Positions 47,147-59,315 of a stretch of 64,000 bases of DNA are shown one piece after another. Both the position numbers and the translations under genes were made by a program. Location: assembly GCF_900021175.1 (NCBI RefSeq), contig NZ_FCOP01000007.1, forward strand, positions 186,001 through 250,000, written 5' to 3'. The stretch comes from Pseudenterobacter timonensis. GTDB taxonomy: Bacteria; Pseudomonadota; Gammaproteobacteria; Enterobacterales; Enterobacteriaceae. The notes beneath the pieces are model-generated. The model made no database searches. It was not told the origin of the DNA and was given only the letters and a program-made list of their open reading frames with translations. Positions within the stretch are counted from its first letter, which is position 1; every line of letters starts with the position of its first letter.

Positions 47147-48841
47147 ATGAAATACATTAGGTCCCTTACCCAGCAGAGGCTTTGCCTGTTGCTGGCTGTC
47201 TATATTGGTCTCTTTCTGAATGGCGCAGTTTTGTTCAGACGAGTGGAAAGTTATCTCGAACACTTCACTTTAAGAAATGGAATTTTTGCTGCGATTGAGC
47301 TGTTCGGCTCCATTCTGGCGACCTTCTTTTTATTACGGCTCCTCTCTCTGTTTGGCCGTCGGGCATGGCAGATCCTCGCCTCGCTGGTGGTAATTATCTC
47401 CGCCGCGGCAAGCTATTACATGACCTTCCTTAACGTGGTGATTGGCTACGGGATTGTAGCCTCGGTGATGACGACCGATATCGACCTCTCAAAAGAGGTG
47501 GTGGGGCGTGGCTTTGTGGTCTGGACGATCCTGACCTGTCTGATTCCGCTGTTCTTTATCTGGAGCAACCGCTGCCGTTATACGCTGCTGCGCCAGCTGC
47601 GTACCCGCGGTCAGCGACTGCGTAATATTACCGTGGTTATACTGGCTGGCCTGCTGGTCTGGGCGCCGATTCGCCTGATGGAGAAGCAGCAAAAGCGCAT
47701 CGAGAAAGCGACTGGCATCGACATGCCAAGCTACGGCGGGGTGGTGGCGAACTCCTACCTGCCTTCTAACTGGCTCTCTGCGCTGGGTCTTTACGCCTGG
47801 GCGCAGGCCGATGAGTCTACGGACGTGAAATCGCTGATCGATCCAGCTAAAAAATTCACCTATGTGGCGCCGGGCAACGAGCTGGATGACACCTATCTGG
47901 TCTTTATTATTGGCGAGACCACGCGCTGGGATCACATGGGTATGCTCGGCTATGAGCGCGACACGACGCCGAAACTCGCCCAGGAGAAGAACCTGGTGGC
48001 CTATCGCGGCTACTCCTGCGATACCGCCACGAAACTCTCCCTGCGCTGCATGTTCGTACGTCAGGGCGGGGCGAGCGATAACCCGCAGCGTACGCTGAAA
48101 GAGCAGAACGTGTTTGCGGTGCTAAAACAGCTTGGCTTTAGTGCCGATCTCTTCTCGATGCAGAGCGAGATGTGGTTCTACACCAATACTCTGGCGGACA
48201 ATATCGCCTATCGCGAGCAGATTGGCGCCGAGCCGCGCAACCGCGGTAAGAACGTTGACGATATGCTGCTGCTGCAGGAGATGTCCCGTTCGCTGGAAAA
48301 TCATCCGAACGGCAAGCATATGATTATCCTGCATACCAAAGGGTCGCACTACAGCTACTATCAGCGTTATACGCGTGATTTTGCGAAGTGGCAGCCGGAG
48401 TGCGTCGGCATTAATAAGGACTGCAGCAAGCAGGAGCTGATTAACGCCTACGATAACTCCATCCTTTATGTGGATACCTTTATTGACCGCGTTATTGATG
48501 AGCTGCGTGATAAAAAGGCGATTGTGATTTACGCCTCTGATCACGGCGAGTCGATTAACGATAAACAGCACCTCCACGGTACGCCGCGCAAGCTGGCGCC
48601 GCCGGAGCAGTTCCGCGTGCCGATGATGGTCTGGATGTCGGATAAATATCTTGCCCAGCCGGATAAGGCGAAGATGTTTGCGCAGCTGAAGCACGAGGCG
48701 GAAATCAAGGTGCCGCGCCGGCATGTGGAACTGTATGACACCATTATGGGGTGCCTGGGCTACACCTCGCCAGATGGTGGGATTAACGAGCACAATAACT
48801 GGTGCCATATTCCCGACGGGACGGCAAAAGCTGCTAAATAA
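47147..48841 (+). CDS. eptB: Kdo2-lipid A phosphoethanolamine 7''-transferase
   Basis: 564 aa (563 in E. coli). An inner-membrane enzyme of the sulfatase/EptA superfamily: five N-terminal hydrophobic segments (to about residue 190), then a periplasmic domain with the metal and phosphothreonine sites ([40 protein letters not shown]). It adds phosphoethanolamine to the outer Kdo of LPS. In E. coli it is controlled by sigma-E and the MgrR and ArcZ sRNAs; I did not locate their pairing sites. Promoter boxes in the 203 bp after the yhjX terminator were not assigned. Confidence 0.96.
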   Translation: MKYIRSLTQQRLCLLLAVYIGLFLNGAVLFRRVESYLEHFTLRNGIFAAIELFGSILATFFLLRLLSLFGRRAWQILASLVVIISAAASYYMTFLNVVIGYGIVASVMTTDIDLSKEVVGRGFVVWTILTCLIPLFFIWSNRCRYTLLRQLRTRGQRLRNITVVILAGLLVWAPIRLMEKQQKRIEKATGIDMPSYGGVVANSYLPSNWLSALGLYAWAQADESTDVKSLIDPAKKFTYVAPGNELDDTYLVFIIGETTRWDHMGMLGYERDTTPKLAQEKNLVAYRGYSCDTATKLSLRCMFVRQGGASDNPQRTLKEQNVFAVLKQLGFSADLFSMQSEMWFYTNTLADNIAYREQIGAEPRNRGKNVDDMLLLQEMSRSLENHPNGKHMIILHTKGSHYSYYQRYTRDFAKWQPECVGINKDCSKQELINAYDNSILYVDTFIDRVIDELRDKKAIVIYASDHGESINDKQHLHGTPRKLAPPEQFRVPMMVWMSDKYLAQPDKAKMFAQLKHEAEIKVPRRHVELYDTIMGCLGYTSPDGGINEHNNWCHIPDGTAKAAK

Positions 48842-48932
48842 CCGGTCTGGCGAGTTTCTCGCCGATCGAATGGCTTTTTTATGATAAGGGATTGACGGGC
48901 GGGCGCCTCAGCAGTAAGATGCGCCCCGCATT

Positions 48933-49243
<311 letters not shown>

Positions 49244-49258
49244 GGGCGAGCGCCATTT

Positions 49259-49289
49259 GTAGGCCGGGTAAGCGAAGCGCCACCCGGCA
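49259..49289. repeat. REP element
   Basis: GTAGGCCGGGTAAGCGAAGCG with CCACCCGGC, a single REP unit. Confidence 0.85.
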
Positions 49290-49290
49290 A

Positions 49291-49906
49291 AATAACAAAC
49301 TCGCTGCGCTAACCCGGCACAGCCTGTTTTACCCTTTTTTGTGCGCTAACGTAGAAAAATTCCCCTTATCCCCGTTTTCCCCTGCCTGTTAACGTTTTTG
49401 TGACATATTCCATTGTATTTTTTTATATATGGATTGATCTTTTTTCGCGTTGCTTATGGATAACCTCAGCATTTTTGCCTGTGCGTTTTAACGTTCGCGG
49501 CATTTAGTGCTCAGATATTCACCGGTTTGTAAGAAAATTGACGATAACTGAATAAAAGTTAATCACTGAATGTTGCAAATTATGAAGCGAATTGTGCTGA
49601 GTATCGGCGGGTAGCATAAATTTCCCTGCTGCAAACACACCCGATGAGTTTTTTTAATCTTTGTTTGCCGTTTCTCACACTCTGCGTAAATCCCCGCCAC
49701 CTGTATTGACGTTTTCACATTCTGTTGACAGATTGTAGGGCACGAGGGGCATTTCAGGGAGGATCTGCGCTGCTGCTCAGATGCTTACCTGAAAGGAATC
49801 TCCATCCCTCATAACGCCTTCGGGCATCACCGACCAGACCGGGTAAAAAATAAATAAAGGCTGGCGGAGTAACACAACAAGCAAAACATCACATTGGAGC
49901 AGAATA
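49291..49906 (+). promoter_or_regulatory. dppA upstream region and leader
   Basis: No gene is visible in these 616 bp. Two -35-like boxes, TTGACG (49706-49711) and TTGACA (49725-49730), stand near where E. coli dppA transcription starts (about 165 nt before the ATG). The last 35 bp are CA-rich (AACACAACAAGCAAAACATC at 49871-49890), the type of sequence paired by the G/U-rich R1 part of the GcvB sRNA, a known repressor of dppA. GGAG at 49896 is the ribosome site. I see nothing in 49291-49700 beyond AT-rich DNA. Confidence 0.5.
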
Positions 49907-51514
49907 ATGAGTATTTCCTTGAAGAAGTCAGGGATGCTGAAGCTTGGTCTCAGCCTGGTGGCAATGACCGTTGCGGCAAGCGTGCAGGCCAAAACCCTGG
50001 TTTACTGTTCTGAAGGCTCGCCGGAAGGCTTTAACCCACAGCTTTTCACTTCAGGCACCACTTACGACGCAAGCTCTGTGCCTGTTTATAATCGTCTGGT
50101 TGAATTTAAAACCGGTACTACGGAAGTTATTCCGGGTCTGGCGGAAAAGTGGGAAATCAGCGAAGACGGTAAAACCTATACTTTCCACCTGCGTCAGGGC
50201 GTGAAGTGGCAGGACAGCAAAGAATTTAAACCAACGCGCGACCTGAACGCCGATGACGTGGTCTTCTCTTTCGATCGCCAGAAAAACGCGCAAAACCCGT
50301 ATCACAAAGTATCAGGCGGCAGCTATGAATACTTCGAAGGGATGGGCCTGCCGGATCTGATCAGTGAAGTGAAAAAAGTAGACGATAAGACCGTCCAGTT
50401 CGTGCTGACCCGTCCGGAAGCGCCGTTCCTCGCTGACCTGGCGATGGACTTCGCCTCTATCCTCTCTAAAGAGTATGCGGACAACATGCTGAAAGCCGGT
50501 ACGCCGGAGAAAGTCGACCTGAACCCGATCGGCACCGGTCCGTTCCAGCTGCTGCAATACCAGAAAGACTCCCGCATTCTCTATAAAGCCTTCCCGGGCT
50601 ACTGGGGCACCAAGCCGCAGATCGATCGTCTGGTTTTCTCCATCACGCCTGACGCCTCCGTGCGTTACGCCAAGCTGCAGAAAAATGAGTGCCAGGTGAT
50701 GCCATACCCGAACCCGGCAGATATCGCCCGCATGAAGCAGGATAAAAATATCAACCTGATGGAGCAGGCGGGTCTGAACGTGGGCTACCTCTCTTTCAAC
50801 ACCGAGAAGAAACCGTTTGATGATGTGAAGGTGCGTCAGGCGCTGACCTACGCGGTAAACAAAGAGGCGATCATCAAAGCCGTTTACCAGGGTGCCGGCG
50901 TGGCGGCGAAAAACCTGATCCCGCCAACCATGTGGGGCTATAACGACGACGTTAAAGACTACTCCTACGATCCTGAAAAAGCGAAAGCGCTGCTGAAAGA
51001 GGCGGGTCAGGATAAAGGCTTTACCGTTGAGCTGTGGGCGATGCCGGTACAGCGTCCTTACAACCCGAATGCGCGCCGTATGGCCGAGATGATTCAGGCT
51101 GACTGGGCGAAAATTGGCGTTCAGGCCAAGATTGTTACCTACGAGTGGGGCGAGTACCTGAAGCGCGCCAAAGCGGGTGAACACCAGGCGGTGATGATGG
51201 GCTGGACCGGTGATAACGGGGATCCGGATAACTTCTTCGCCACCCTGTTCAGCTGCGCGGCGGCGAAAGATGGCTCTAACTACTCTCGCTGGTGCTATAA
51301 GCCGTTTGAAGATCTGATTCAGCCGGCGCGTGCAGCAGAAGATCACAACAAGCGTATTGAGCTCTACAAACAGGCTCAGGTAGTGATGCATGACCAGGCG
51401 CCAGCGCTGATCATCGCCCACTCCACCGTCTATGAGCCGGTGCGTAAAGAGGTCAAAGGCTATGTGGTTGATCCGCTTGGCAAACACCACTTCGAAAACG
51501 TATCTGTCGAATAA
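49907..51514 (+). CDS. dppA: Dipeptide-binding periplasmic protein DppA
   Basis: 535 aa, the E. coli length. The signal peptide (LSLVAMTVAASVQA, cleaved about residue 28) leads to a family 5 solute-binding protein: KTLVYCSEGSPEGFNPQ, the SBP5 stretch EISEDGKTYTFHLRQGVKWQ, VRQALTYAVNKEAII and GWTGDNGDPDNF. It binds di- and tripeptides and haem precursors for DppBCDF and also guides peptide chemotaxis through Tap. First gene of dppABCDF; a BIME separates it from dppB and may favour its higher expression. Confidence 0.98.
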   Translation: MSISLKKSGMLKLGLSLVAMTVAASVQAKTLVYCSEGSPEGFNPQLFTSGTTYDASSVPVYNRLVEFKTGTTEVIPGLAEKWEISEDGKTYTFHLRQGVKWQDSKEFKPTRDLNADDVVFSFDRQKNAQNPYHKVSGGSYEYFEGMGLPDLISEVKKVDDKTVQFVLTRPEAPFLADLAMDFASILSKEYADNMLKAGTPEKVDLNPIGTGPFQLLQYQKDSRILYKAFPGYWGTKPQIDRLVFSITPDASVRYAKLQKNECQVMPYPNPADIARMKQDKNINLMEQAGLNVGYLSFNTEKKPFDDVKVRQALTYAVNKEAIIKAVYQGAGVAAKNLIPPTMWGYNDDVKDYSYDPEKAKALLKEAGQDKGFTVELWAMPVQRPYNPNARRMAEMIQADWAKIGVQAKIVTYEWGEYLKRAKAGEHQAVMMGWTGDNGDPDNFFATLFSCAAAKDGSNYSRWCYKPFEDLIQPARAAEDHNKRIELYKQAQVVMHDQAPALIIAHSTVYEPVRKEVKGYVVDPLGKHHFENVSVE

Positions 51515-51544
51515 TTAAAAGTCAGGGGGTGCGACTGCACCCCA

Positions 51545-51612
51545 TGCCCGGCGGCGCTGCGCTTGCCCGGGCCTACGCGTGTAGGCCGGATAAGCGTAGC
51601 GTCACCCGGCAG
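51545..51612. repeat. BIME between dppA and dppB
   Basis: GCCCGGCGGCGCTGCGCTTGCC.. and ..GTAGGCCGGATAAGCGTAGC..CACCCGGC form two inverted REP units in the 189-bp gap; a probable 3' stabiliser of dppA mRNA. Confidence 0.85.
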
Positions 51613-51703
51613 CAGTGCTTTATTCCCGTTTATCGGGAATGAGATTGTGAGCAATACAGACGAACCGTCACCAGGCGGGGCGTCATTACAGAGAATCCGG
51701 GTT

Positions 51704-52723
51704 ATGTTGCAGTTCATCCTCCGACGTCTGGGGCTTGTCATCCCGACGTTTATCGGTATTACCCTTCTCACCTTCGCTTTCGTCCATATGATCCCCGGCG
51801 ACCCGGTAATGATTATGGCGGGCGAGCGTGGTATCTCCCCTGAACGTCATGCGCAGCTGCTGGCCGAACTTGGCCTGGATAAGCCGCTGTGGCAGCAGTA
51901 TCTCCACTATATCTGGGGCGTACTGCACGGTGATTTAGGGATCTCGCTGAAAAGCCGTCTCCCGGTGTGGGACGAGTTCGTGCCGCGTTTTAAAGCGACG
52001 CTGGAGCTCGGTATCTGCGCCATGATTTTTGCAGTCGCGGTAGGCATTCCTGTCGGCGTTCTGGCTGCGGTGAAACGCGGCTCTATCTTTGATCATACTG
52101 CGGTTGGCCTTGCGCTTACCGGGTATTCCATGCCCATCTTCTGGTGGGGCATGATGCTGATCATGCTGGTTTCGGTTCAGTGGAACCTGACGCCGGTTTC
52201 CGGCCGCGTCAGCGACATGGTCTTTCTCGATGATACGAATCCGCTCACCGGCTTTATGTTGATCGATACGGCCATCTGGGGCGAAGAGGGCAACTTTATT
52301 GACGCGCTGGCCCATATGGTGCTGCCTGCCGTAGTGCTCGGCACCATCCCGCTGGCGGTAATCGTGCGTATGACCCGCTCCTCCATGCTGGAGGTGCTGG
52401 GTGAAGATTATATCCGCACCGCCCGCGCCAAAGGGCTGACCCGCATGCGCGTGATTATCGTACATGCCCTGCGCAACGCCATGCTGCCGGTAGTAACCGT
52501 TATCGGCCTGCAGGTCGGTACGCTGCTGGCCGGGGCGATCCTGACGGAAACCATCTTCTCCTGGCCAGGCCTGGGTCGCTGGCTGATCGACGCGCTACAG
52601 CGCCGCGATTATCCGGTGGTGCAGGGCGGTGTGCTGCTGGTAGCGACGATGATTATCCTCGTCAACCTGCTGGTCGATTTGCTGTACGGCGTGGTGAACC
52701 CGCGTATTCGTCATAAGAAGTAA
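51704..52723 (+). CDS. dppB: Dipeptide ABC transporter permease DppB
   Basis: 339 aa, the E. coli length, from the ATG at 51704 (MLQFILRRLGLVIPTFIGI); the frame is open 47 codons upstream through the end of the BIME, which is not coding. Six hydrophobic segments; the EAA-type cytoplasmic loop is RTARAKGLTRMRVIIVHALRNA. It pairs with DppC to form the inner-membrane channel. Confidence 0.97.
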   Translation: MLQFILRRLGLVIPTFIGITLLTFAFVHMIPGDPVMIMAGERGISPERHAQLLAELGLDKPLWQQYLHYIWGVLHGDLGISLKSRLPVWDEFVPRFKATLELGICAMIFAVAVGIPVGVLAAVKRGSIFDHTAVGLALTGYSMPIFWWGMMLIMLVSVQWNLTPVSGRVSDMVFLDDTNPLTGFMLIDTAIWGEEGNFIDALAHMVLPAVVLGTIPLAVIVRMTRSSMLEVLGEDYIRTARAKGLTRMRVIIVHALRNAMLPVVTVIGLQVGTLLAGAILTETIFSWPGLGRWLIDALQRRDYPVVQGGVLLVATMIILVNLLVDLLYGVVNPRIRHKK

Positions 52724-52732
52724 GGGGCCATC

Positions 52733-53635
52733 ATGTCACAAGTAACGGAAAATAAAGTGGTTGCTGCACCGGTGCCGATGTCGCCGATGCAGGAGTTCTG
52801 GCACTACTTCAAGCGTAACAAAGGCGCGGTGGTGGGGCTGGTCTATGTGGTCATTATGATCGTTATCGCTCTGTTCGCGAATGTGCTGGCGCCCTATAAC
52901 CCGGCGGAGCAGTTCCGCGACGCGCTGCTGGCGCCGCCCGCCTGGCAGGAAGGGGGTAGCCTGGCGCATCTGCTCGGAACCGACGACGTGGGCCGCGACG
53001 TGCTGTCGCGTCTGATGTATGGCGCGCGCCTGTCGCTGCTGGTGGGCTGCCTCGTAGTGGTACTGTCGCTGGTGCTGGGGATTATCCTCGGGCTGGTAGC
53101 GGGCTACTTTGGCGGCATTATCGATAACATCATTATGCGCGTCGTCGACATCATGCTGGCGCTGCCGAGCCTGCTGCTGGCGCTGGTGCTGGTGGCGATC
53201 TTCGGCCCGTCGATTGGTAACGCCGCCCTGGCGCTGACCTTCGTCGCGCTGCCGCACTATGTACGCTTAACGCGTGCTGCGGTGCTGGTGGAGGTCAACC
53301 GCGACTATGTCACCGCCTCTCGCGTGGCGGGCGCCGGTGCGATGCGCCAGATGTTTGTGAATATCTTCCCGAACTGCCTTGCGCCGCTGATCGTTCAGGC
53401 GTCGCTCGGCTTCTCTAACGCCATTCTCGATATGGCAGCACTCGGCTTTCTGGGCATGGGTGCGCAACCGCCGACGCCGGAGTGGGGCACCATGCTCTCC
53501 GACGTATTGCAGTTCGCGCAGAGCGCCTGGTGGGTTGTCACCTTCCCGGGGGTGGCAATTCTGCTGACGGTGCTGGCATTTAACCTGATGGGCGACGGGC
53601 TGCGCGATGCGCTCGATCCCAAACTGAAGCAGTAA
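52733..53635 (+). CDS. dppC: Dipeptide ABC transporter permease DppC
   Basis: 300 aa, the E. coli length. OppC-like: an N-terminal cytoplasmic segment with one TM, then five more TMs, with the [20 protein letters not shown] signature and the EAA-type loop [21 protein letters not shown]. It starts 9 bp after dppB. Confidence 0.97.
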   Translation: MSQVTENKVVAAPVPMSPMQEFWHYFKRNKGAVVGLVYVVIMIVIALFANVLAPYNPAEQFRDALLAPPAWQEGGSLAHLLGTDDVGRDVLSRLMYGARLSLLVGCLVVVLSLVLGIILGLVAGYFGGIIDNIIMRVVDIMLALPSLLLALVLVAIFGPSIGNAALALTFVALPHYVRLTRAAVLVEVNRDYVTASRVAGAGAMRQMFVNIFPNCLAPLIVQASLGFSNAILDMAALGFLGMGAQPPTPEWGTMLSDVLQFAQSAWWVVTFPGVAILLTVLAFNLMGDGLRDALDPKLKQ

Positions 53636-53645
53636 GAGGCACGAG

Positions 53646-54629
53646 ATGGCGTTATTAAATGTAGATCAACTATCGGTTCACTTCGGCGACGTTGGAACCG
53701 AATTTCGCGCCGTGGACCGCATCAGCTACAGCGTAAATCAGGGCGAAGTGGTAGGCATTGTAGGCGAATCCGGCTCCGGTAAATCGGTCAGCTCGCTGGC
53801 GATTATGGGCCTGATTGATTACCCGGGCCGCGTGATGGCGGAGAACCTGCTCTTTAACGGTCAGGATCTGAAGCGTATCTCCGAACGAGAGCGCCGCCAG
53901 CTGGTGGGCGCCGAAGTGGCGATGATCTTCCAGGATCCGATGACCAGTCTTAATCCCTGCTACACCGTCGGCTTCCAGATTATGGAAGCGATCAAGGTTC
54001 ACCAGGGGGGCAACAAGAAAACCCGCCGCCAACGGGCGATTGACCTGCTGACTCAGGTGGGGATCCCCGATCCGGCGTCGCGTCTGGACGTCTACCCGCA
54101 TCAGCTCTCCGGTGGCATGAGCCAGCGCGTGATGATCGCCATGGCCATCGCCTGCCGGCCGAAGCTGCTGATCGCGGACGAACCGACTACCGCGCTGGAT
54201 GTGACCATCCAGGCGCAGATTATCGAGCTGCTGCTGGAGCTCCAGCAGAAAGAAAATATGGCGCTGGTGCTGATCACCCACGATCTGGCGCTGGTGGCGG
54301 AAGCGGCGCATAAAATCATTGTGATGTACGCCGGGCAGGTGGTTGAAACGGGCAGCTCGCACGATATCTTCCGCGCGCCGCGCCACCCCTATACCCAGGC
54401 GCTGCTGCGCGCCTTACCTGAGTTTGCGCAGGATAAAGCGCGCCTGGCATCGCTGCCGGGCGTGGTGCCGGGCAAATATGACCGCCCGAGCGGCTGTCTG
54501 CTCAATCCTCGCTGCCCCTATGCTACCGACAGGTGCCGCGCGGAAGAGCCCGCGCTCAATACCGTTGACGGCGGCCGCCAGTCCAAATGCCACTATCCAC
54601 TCGATGATGCCGGGAGGCCCACACTATGA
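53646..54629 (+). CDS. dppD: Dipeptide ABC transporter ATPase DppD
   Basis: 327 aa, the E. coli length. ABC ATPase: Walker A GESGSGKS (about residues 40-47), Q-loop [10 protein letters not shown], signature LSGGMSQR, Walker [13 protein letters not shown], switch His in [10 protein letters not shown]-terminal OppD/F-type domain has conserved cysteines ([15 protein letters not shown]), a likely Fe-S site in the family. It overlaps dppF by 4 bp. Confidence 0.97.
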   Translation: MALLNVDQLSVHFGDVGTEFRAVDRISYSVNQGEVVGIVGESGSGKSVSSLAIMGLIDYPGRVMAENLLFNGQDLKRISERERRQLVGAEVAMIFQDPMTSLNPCYTVGFQIMEAIKVHQGGNKKTRRQRAIDLLTQVGIPDPASRLDVYPHQLSGGMSQRVMIAMAIACRPKLLIADEPTTALDVTIQAQIIELLLELQQKENMALVLITHDLALVAEAAHKIIVMYAGQVVETGSSHDIFRAPRHPYTQALLRALPEFAQDKARLASLPGVVPGKYDRPSGCLLNPRCPYATDRCRAEEPALNTVDGGRQSKCHYPLDDAGRPTL

Positions 54630-55639
54630 GTACGCAAGAGGCCACCCTGCAACAGCCGCTGTTGCAGGCTATCGACCTGAAAAAACACTACCCGGTTAAG
54701 AAGGGGCTGTTCGCCCCGGAACGCCTGGTGAAAGCGCTGGACGGCGTCTCCTTTAGCCTTGAGCGCGGTAAGACGCTGGCGGTGGTGGGGGAGTCCGGCT
54801 GCGGGAAATCAACCCTGGGCCGCCTGCTGACCATGATCGAAACGCCGACCGGCGGCGAGCTTTATTACCAGGGCCAGGATTTGCTTAAGCACGATCCGCA
54901 GGCGCAGAAGCTGCGTCGCCAGAAGATCCAGATTGTGTTCCAGAACCCCTACGGTTCGCTTAACCCGCGCAAAAAGGTGGGGCAGATTCTGGAAGAGCCG
55001 CTGCTGATTAACGCCTCGCTCAGTAAAGCGGAACGGCGCGAAAAGGCACTGGCGATGATGGCGAAGGTGGGGCTAAAAACCGAACACTACGACCGCTATC
55101 CGCATATGTTCTCCGGTGGTCAGCGTCAGCGTATCGCTATCGCCCGCGGTCTGATGCTCGATCCTGACGTGGTGATCGCCGATGAGCCGGTCTCCGCGCT
55201 GGATGTGTCGGTGCGCGCCCAGGTGCTCAACCTGATGATGGATTTGCAGCAGGATCTGGGGCTGTCATACGTCTTTATTTCGCACGACCTCTCGGTAGTC
55301 GAGCATATTGCGGACGAAGTGATGGTGATGTATCTGGGCCGCTGCGTGGAGAAAGGGACGAAAGAGCAGATCTTCTCTAACCCGCGCCATCCCTATACTC
55401 AGGCCCTGCTCTCCGCCACGCCGCGCCTGAACCCGGACGATCGCCGCGAGCGCATTAAGCTCACCGGTGAACTGCCGAGCCCGCTTAACCCGCCGCCGGG
55501 CTGCGCCTTTAACGCCCGCTGCCGCCGCCGTTTCGGCCCCTGCACCCAGCTTCAGCCGCAGTTGAAGGAGTACGGCGGCCAGCTGGTGGCCTGCTTCGCG
55601 GTCGATCAGGATGAAAACGGCGAAAAGCCGGTGCTGTAA
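54626..55639 (+). CDS. dppF: Dipeptide ABC transporter ATPase DppF
   Basis: 337 aa (334 in E. coli). Second ATPase, paired with DppD: Walker [20 protein letters not shown], signature FSGGQRQR, Walker [13 protein letters not shown], and the C-terminal cysteine motif [15 protein letters not shown]. It ends the operon and is followed by a terminator. The next gene, coaA, is not its neighbour in E. coli K-12. Confidence 0.97.
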   Translation: MSTQEATLQQPLLQAIDLKKHYPVKKGLFAPERLVKALDGVSFSLERGKTLAVVGESGCGKSTLGRLLTMIETPTGGELYYQGQDLLKHDPQAQKLRRQKIQIVFQNPYGSLNPRKKVGQILEEPLLINASLSKAERREKALAMMAKVGLKTEHYDRYPHMFSGGQRQRIAIARGLMLDPDVVIADEPVSALDVSVRAQVLNLMMDLQQDLGLSYVFISHDLSVVEHIADEVMVMYLGRCVEKGTKEQIFSNPRHPYTQALLSATPRLNPDDRRERIKLTGELPSPLNPPPGCAFNARCRRRFGPCTQLQPQLKEYGGQLVACFAVDQDENGEKPVL

Positions 55640-55644
55640 CCACA

Positions 55645-55670
55645 AAAAAACCGGCGATTGCCGGTTTTTT
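55645..55670. terminator. Bidirectional terminator between dppF and coaA
   Basis: CCGGC, GATT, GCCGG between an A7 and a T6 run; it fits both convergent genes. Confidence 0.88.
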
Positions 55671-55686
55671 CCTTTCGGGCGGTCAG

Positions 55687-56637
55687 CTATTTACGCAGCC
55701 GGACCTGGTCTACCGCGTGATCTTCGCTCTTGGTCAAAATCAGGCTCGCGCGCTCGCGCGTCGGCAGAATGTTCTCTTTGAGGTTAACGTAGTTAATCTC
55801 ATTCCACAGCGAGGTCGCCACGTTAATCGCTTCCTCTTTTGAAAGCTGGGCGTAGTTGTGGAAATAGGAGTCGGGATCGGTAAACGCCCCTTCGCGGAAC
55901 TTCAGGAAGCGGTTGATATACCAGTTTTTTAGCAGATCTTCCGGCGCGTCAACATAAATTGAGAAATCGACAAAGTCGGAGACAAAAACATGGTGCGGAT
56001 CGTGCGGATAGTCCATGCCGCTTTGCAGCACGTTTAACCCTTCCAGAATTAAAATATCGGGCTGGGCGACCGTTTTATCGCCATCCGGGATCACGTCATA
56101 AATCAGATGCGAATAGACCGGCGCGGTCACGTTTGGCGCGCCCGATTTGATATCCGAAACGAATTTCACCAGACGGTGCATATCGTAGGAGAGCGGGAAC
56201 CCTTTTTTCTTCATCAGGCCACGCTCTTTCAGCACCTGGTTGGGGTGCAGGAAGCCGTCGGTGGTGATCAGCTCAACGCGGCGATGCTCGGGCCAGCGGC
56301 TCAGGAGCGCCTGCAGCACGCGCGCGGTGGTGCTTTTGCCGACCGCGACGCTGCCTGCGATGCTGATGATATAGGGAATGCGCTGGCCGTTCGTGCCGAG
56401 AAACTGCTCCAGTACCGCCTGACGGCGCAGGTTGGAGCTGTAGTAAAAGTTAAGCAAGCGCGATAACGGGAGATAAATTTCCGCCACCTCTTCCAGAGAG
56501 AGATCTTCGTTTATCCCTTTTAAGCGCGCGATTTCACCTTCCGTCAGCGTCATCGGCACGGAGTCACGCAGGGCAGCCCACTGGCTACGATTGAACTGCA
56601 GGTAGGGTGTCGTCAACAATTGCTCTTTTTTGCTCAT
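55687..56637 (-). CDS. coaA: Type I pantothenate kinase
   Basis: 316 aa, the E. coli length, from the ATG at 56637 ([15 protein letters not shown]); an ATG two codons earlier is possible. It phosphorylates pantothenate, the first and rate-limiting step of CoA synthesis, with feedback inhibition by CoA. Walker [10 protein letters not shown] lies at about residues 95-103, followed by [23 protein letters not shown] and [10 protein letters not shown]. It is divergent from the tRNA-tufB operon, as in E. coli; birA, its other E. coli neighbour, is replaced by dppF. Confidence 0.97.
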   Translation of the reverse strand: MSKKEQLLTTPYLQFNRSQWAALRDSVPMTLTEGEIARLKGINEDLSLEEVAEIYLPLSRLLNFYYSSNLRRQAVLEQFLGTNGQRIPYIISIAGSVAVGKSTTARVLQALLSRWPEHRRVELITTDGFLHPNQVLKERGLMKKKGFPLSYDMHRLVKFVSDIKSGAPNVTAPVYSHLIYDVIPDGDKTVAQPDILILEGLNVLQSGMDYPHDPHHVFVSDFVDFSIYVDAPEDLLKNWYINRFLKFREGAFTDPDSYFHNYAQLSKEEAINVATSLWNEINYVNLKENILPTRERASLILTKSEDHAVDQVRLRK

Positions 56638-56919
56638 AAGCATGCTTCAGCGAACCTTTTACATCAGCGCAACAGCGGCGGCTGACGTGGGTTCGTTACA
56701 GTTATTTGGACAATGGGCAGGAGGTTAACACCAGATGAGACGAATAATAAGAAAAAAGATGGAAAGTGATGCGTTACGCTGACGTCGTCACGGTAGTGAA
56801 TAACCGCCTGAAACGGGCCTTTTATGCTGAATAATTAACCGTGAGCGTATGAAATGGCAGCGTTTGTTGCTCCGTTCGTGCAAAATGTGAGCGAAAGAGC
56901 GTTTTATGCAAATTTTTAG

Positions 56920-56948
56920 TTGCATGCGCGTCCATGTCTCCCTAGAAT
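56920..56948 (+). promoter_or_regulatory. Promoter of the thrU-tyrU-glyT-thrT-tufB operon
   Basis: TTGCAT (56920-56925), 17-bp spacer, TAGAAT (56943-56948), followed by the GC-rich discriminator GCGCGC typical of stringently controlled stable-RNA promoters. The preceding AT-rich stretch (GCAAATTTTTAG) could be an UP element. The remaining gap back to coaA (56638-56919) holds no gene; FIS sites are expected there but I did not place them. Confidence 0.8.
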
Positions 56949-56962
56949 GCGCGCTACTTGAT

Positions 56963-57038
<76 letters not shown>

Positions 57039-57046
57039 TCAAGCCA

Positions 57047-57131
<85 letters not shown>

Positions 57132-57242
57132 TCTTCGGCAACGCGATTGCGGAGCCAGAGTCGGAAGCAGTACTCACCGGCTCGAATGGAGAGTGTTCTT
57201 CTCCTTTAATACAGAAAGAACTGGGTAGCCGAGTTTCAGGAT

Positions 57243-57317
<75 letters not shown>

Positions 57318-57322
57318 GACGT

Positions 57323-57398
57323 GCTGATATGGCTCAGTTGGTAGAGCGCACCCTTGGTAAGGGTGAGGTCCCCAGTTCGACTCTGGGTATCAGCACCA
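57323..57398 (+). tRNA. thrT: tRNA-Thr (anticodon GGT)
   Basis: 76 nt, acceptor GCTGATA/TATCAGC, anticodon loop CTTGGTAAG reads GGU, encoded CCA. 5 bp after glyT; tufB follows. Confidence 0.97.
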
Positions 57399-57480
57399 CT
57401 TCACTTCTCCTTCCCGTTTCTCTCTGTTTACATTTAAAAGCATTCAACAGTTCAGGCATATTGCCTGGTTGATGTGGTGA

Positions 57481-58701
<1,221 letters not shown>

Positions 58702-58731
58702 TCGCTGATAACATTTGACGCAATGCGCAAT

Positions 58732-58758
58732 AAAAGGGCATCATTTGATGCCCTTTTT
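58732..58758 (+). terminator. Terminator after tufB
   Basis: AAAAGGGCATC / GATGCCCTTTT, 4-nt loop, T-run. Confidence 0.9.
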
Positions 58759-58814
58759 GCACGCTTTCACACCAGAACCTGGCTCATCAGTGATTAATTT
58801 TGTCATAATCATTG

Positions 58815-58844
58815 CTGAGACAGGCTCTGAAGAGAGCGTATAAT
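58815..58844 (+). promoter_or_regulatory. Likely secE-nusG promoter
   Basis: A perfect TATAAT (58839-58844) with a weak -35 (CTGAGA at 58815-58820, 18-bp spacer). It is 87 bp upstream of secE, after the tufB terminator. Confidence 0.6.
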
Positions 58845-58930
58845 CCGAAAAGCTAATAAGCGTTTCGATTTGGTTTGCCTCGCGATCGCGGGGTGAAAAT
58901 GTTTGTAGAATACTTCTGACAGGTTGGTTT

Positions 58931-59314
58931 ATGAGTGCGAATACCGAAGCTCAAGGGAGCGGGCGCGGCCTGGAAGCGATGAAATGGGTAGTTGTAGCCG
59001 TACTGCTGATCGTAGCGATTGTCGGCAACTACCTTTATCGTGACATTATGCTGCCGCTACGCGCGCTTGCAGTGGTTATTCTGATTGCTGCGGCGGGTGG
59101 TGTCGCGCTGTTGACGACTAAAGGCAAAGCGACCGTCGCGTTTGCCCGCGAAGCGCGTACCGAAGTCCGCAAGGTAATTTGGCCGACTCGCCAGGAAACA
59201 TTGCACACCACGCTGATCGTAGCGGCGGTTACCGCTGTAATGTCACTGATCCTGTGGGGACTGGATGGTATTCTGGTTCGCCTGGTATCCTTTATCACTG
59301 GCCTGAGGTTCTGA
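58931..59314 (+). CDS. secE: Preprotein translocase subunit SecE
   Basis: 127 aa, the E. coli length. Three transmembrane helices ([37 protein letters not shown], and the C-terminal [19 protein letters not shown]). The essential amphipathic loop before TM3 ([18 protein letters not shown]) is conserved. It clamps SecY in the Sec translocon. nusG starts 1 bp after its stop. Confidence 0.97.
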   Translation: MSANTEAQGSGRGLEAMKWVVVAVLLIVAIVGNYLYRDIMLPLRALAVVILIAAAGGVALLTTKGKATVAFAREARTEVRKVIWPTRQETLHTTLIVAAVTAVMSLILWGLDGILVRLVSFITGLRF

Positions 59315-59315
59315 G

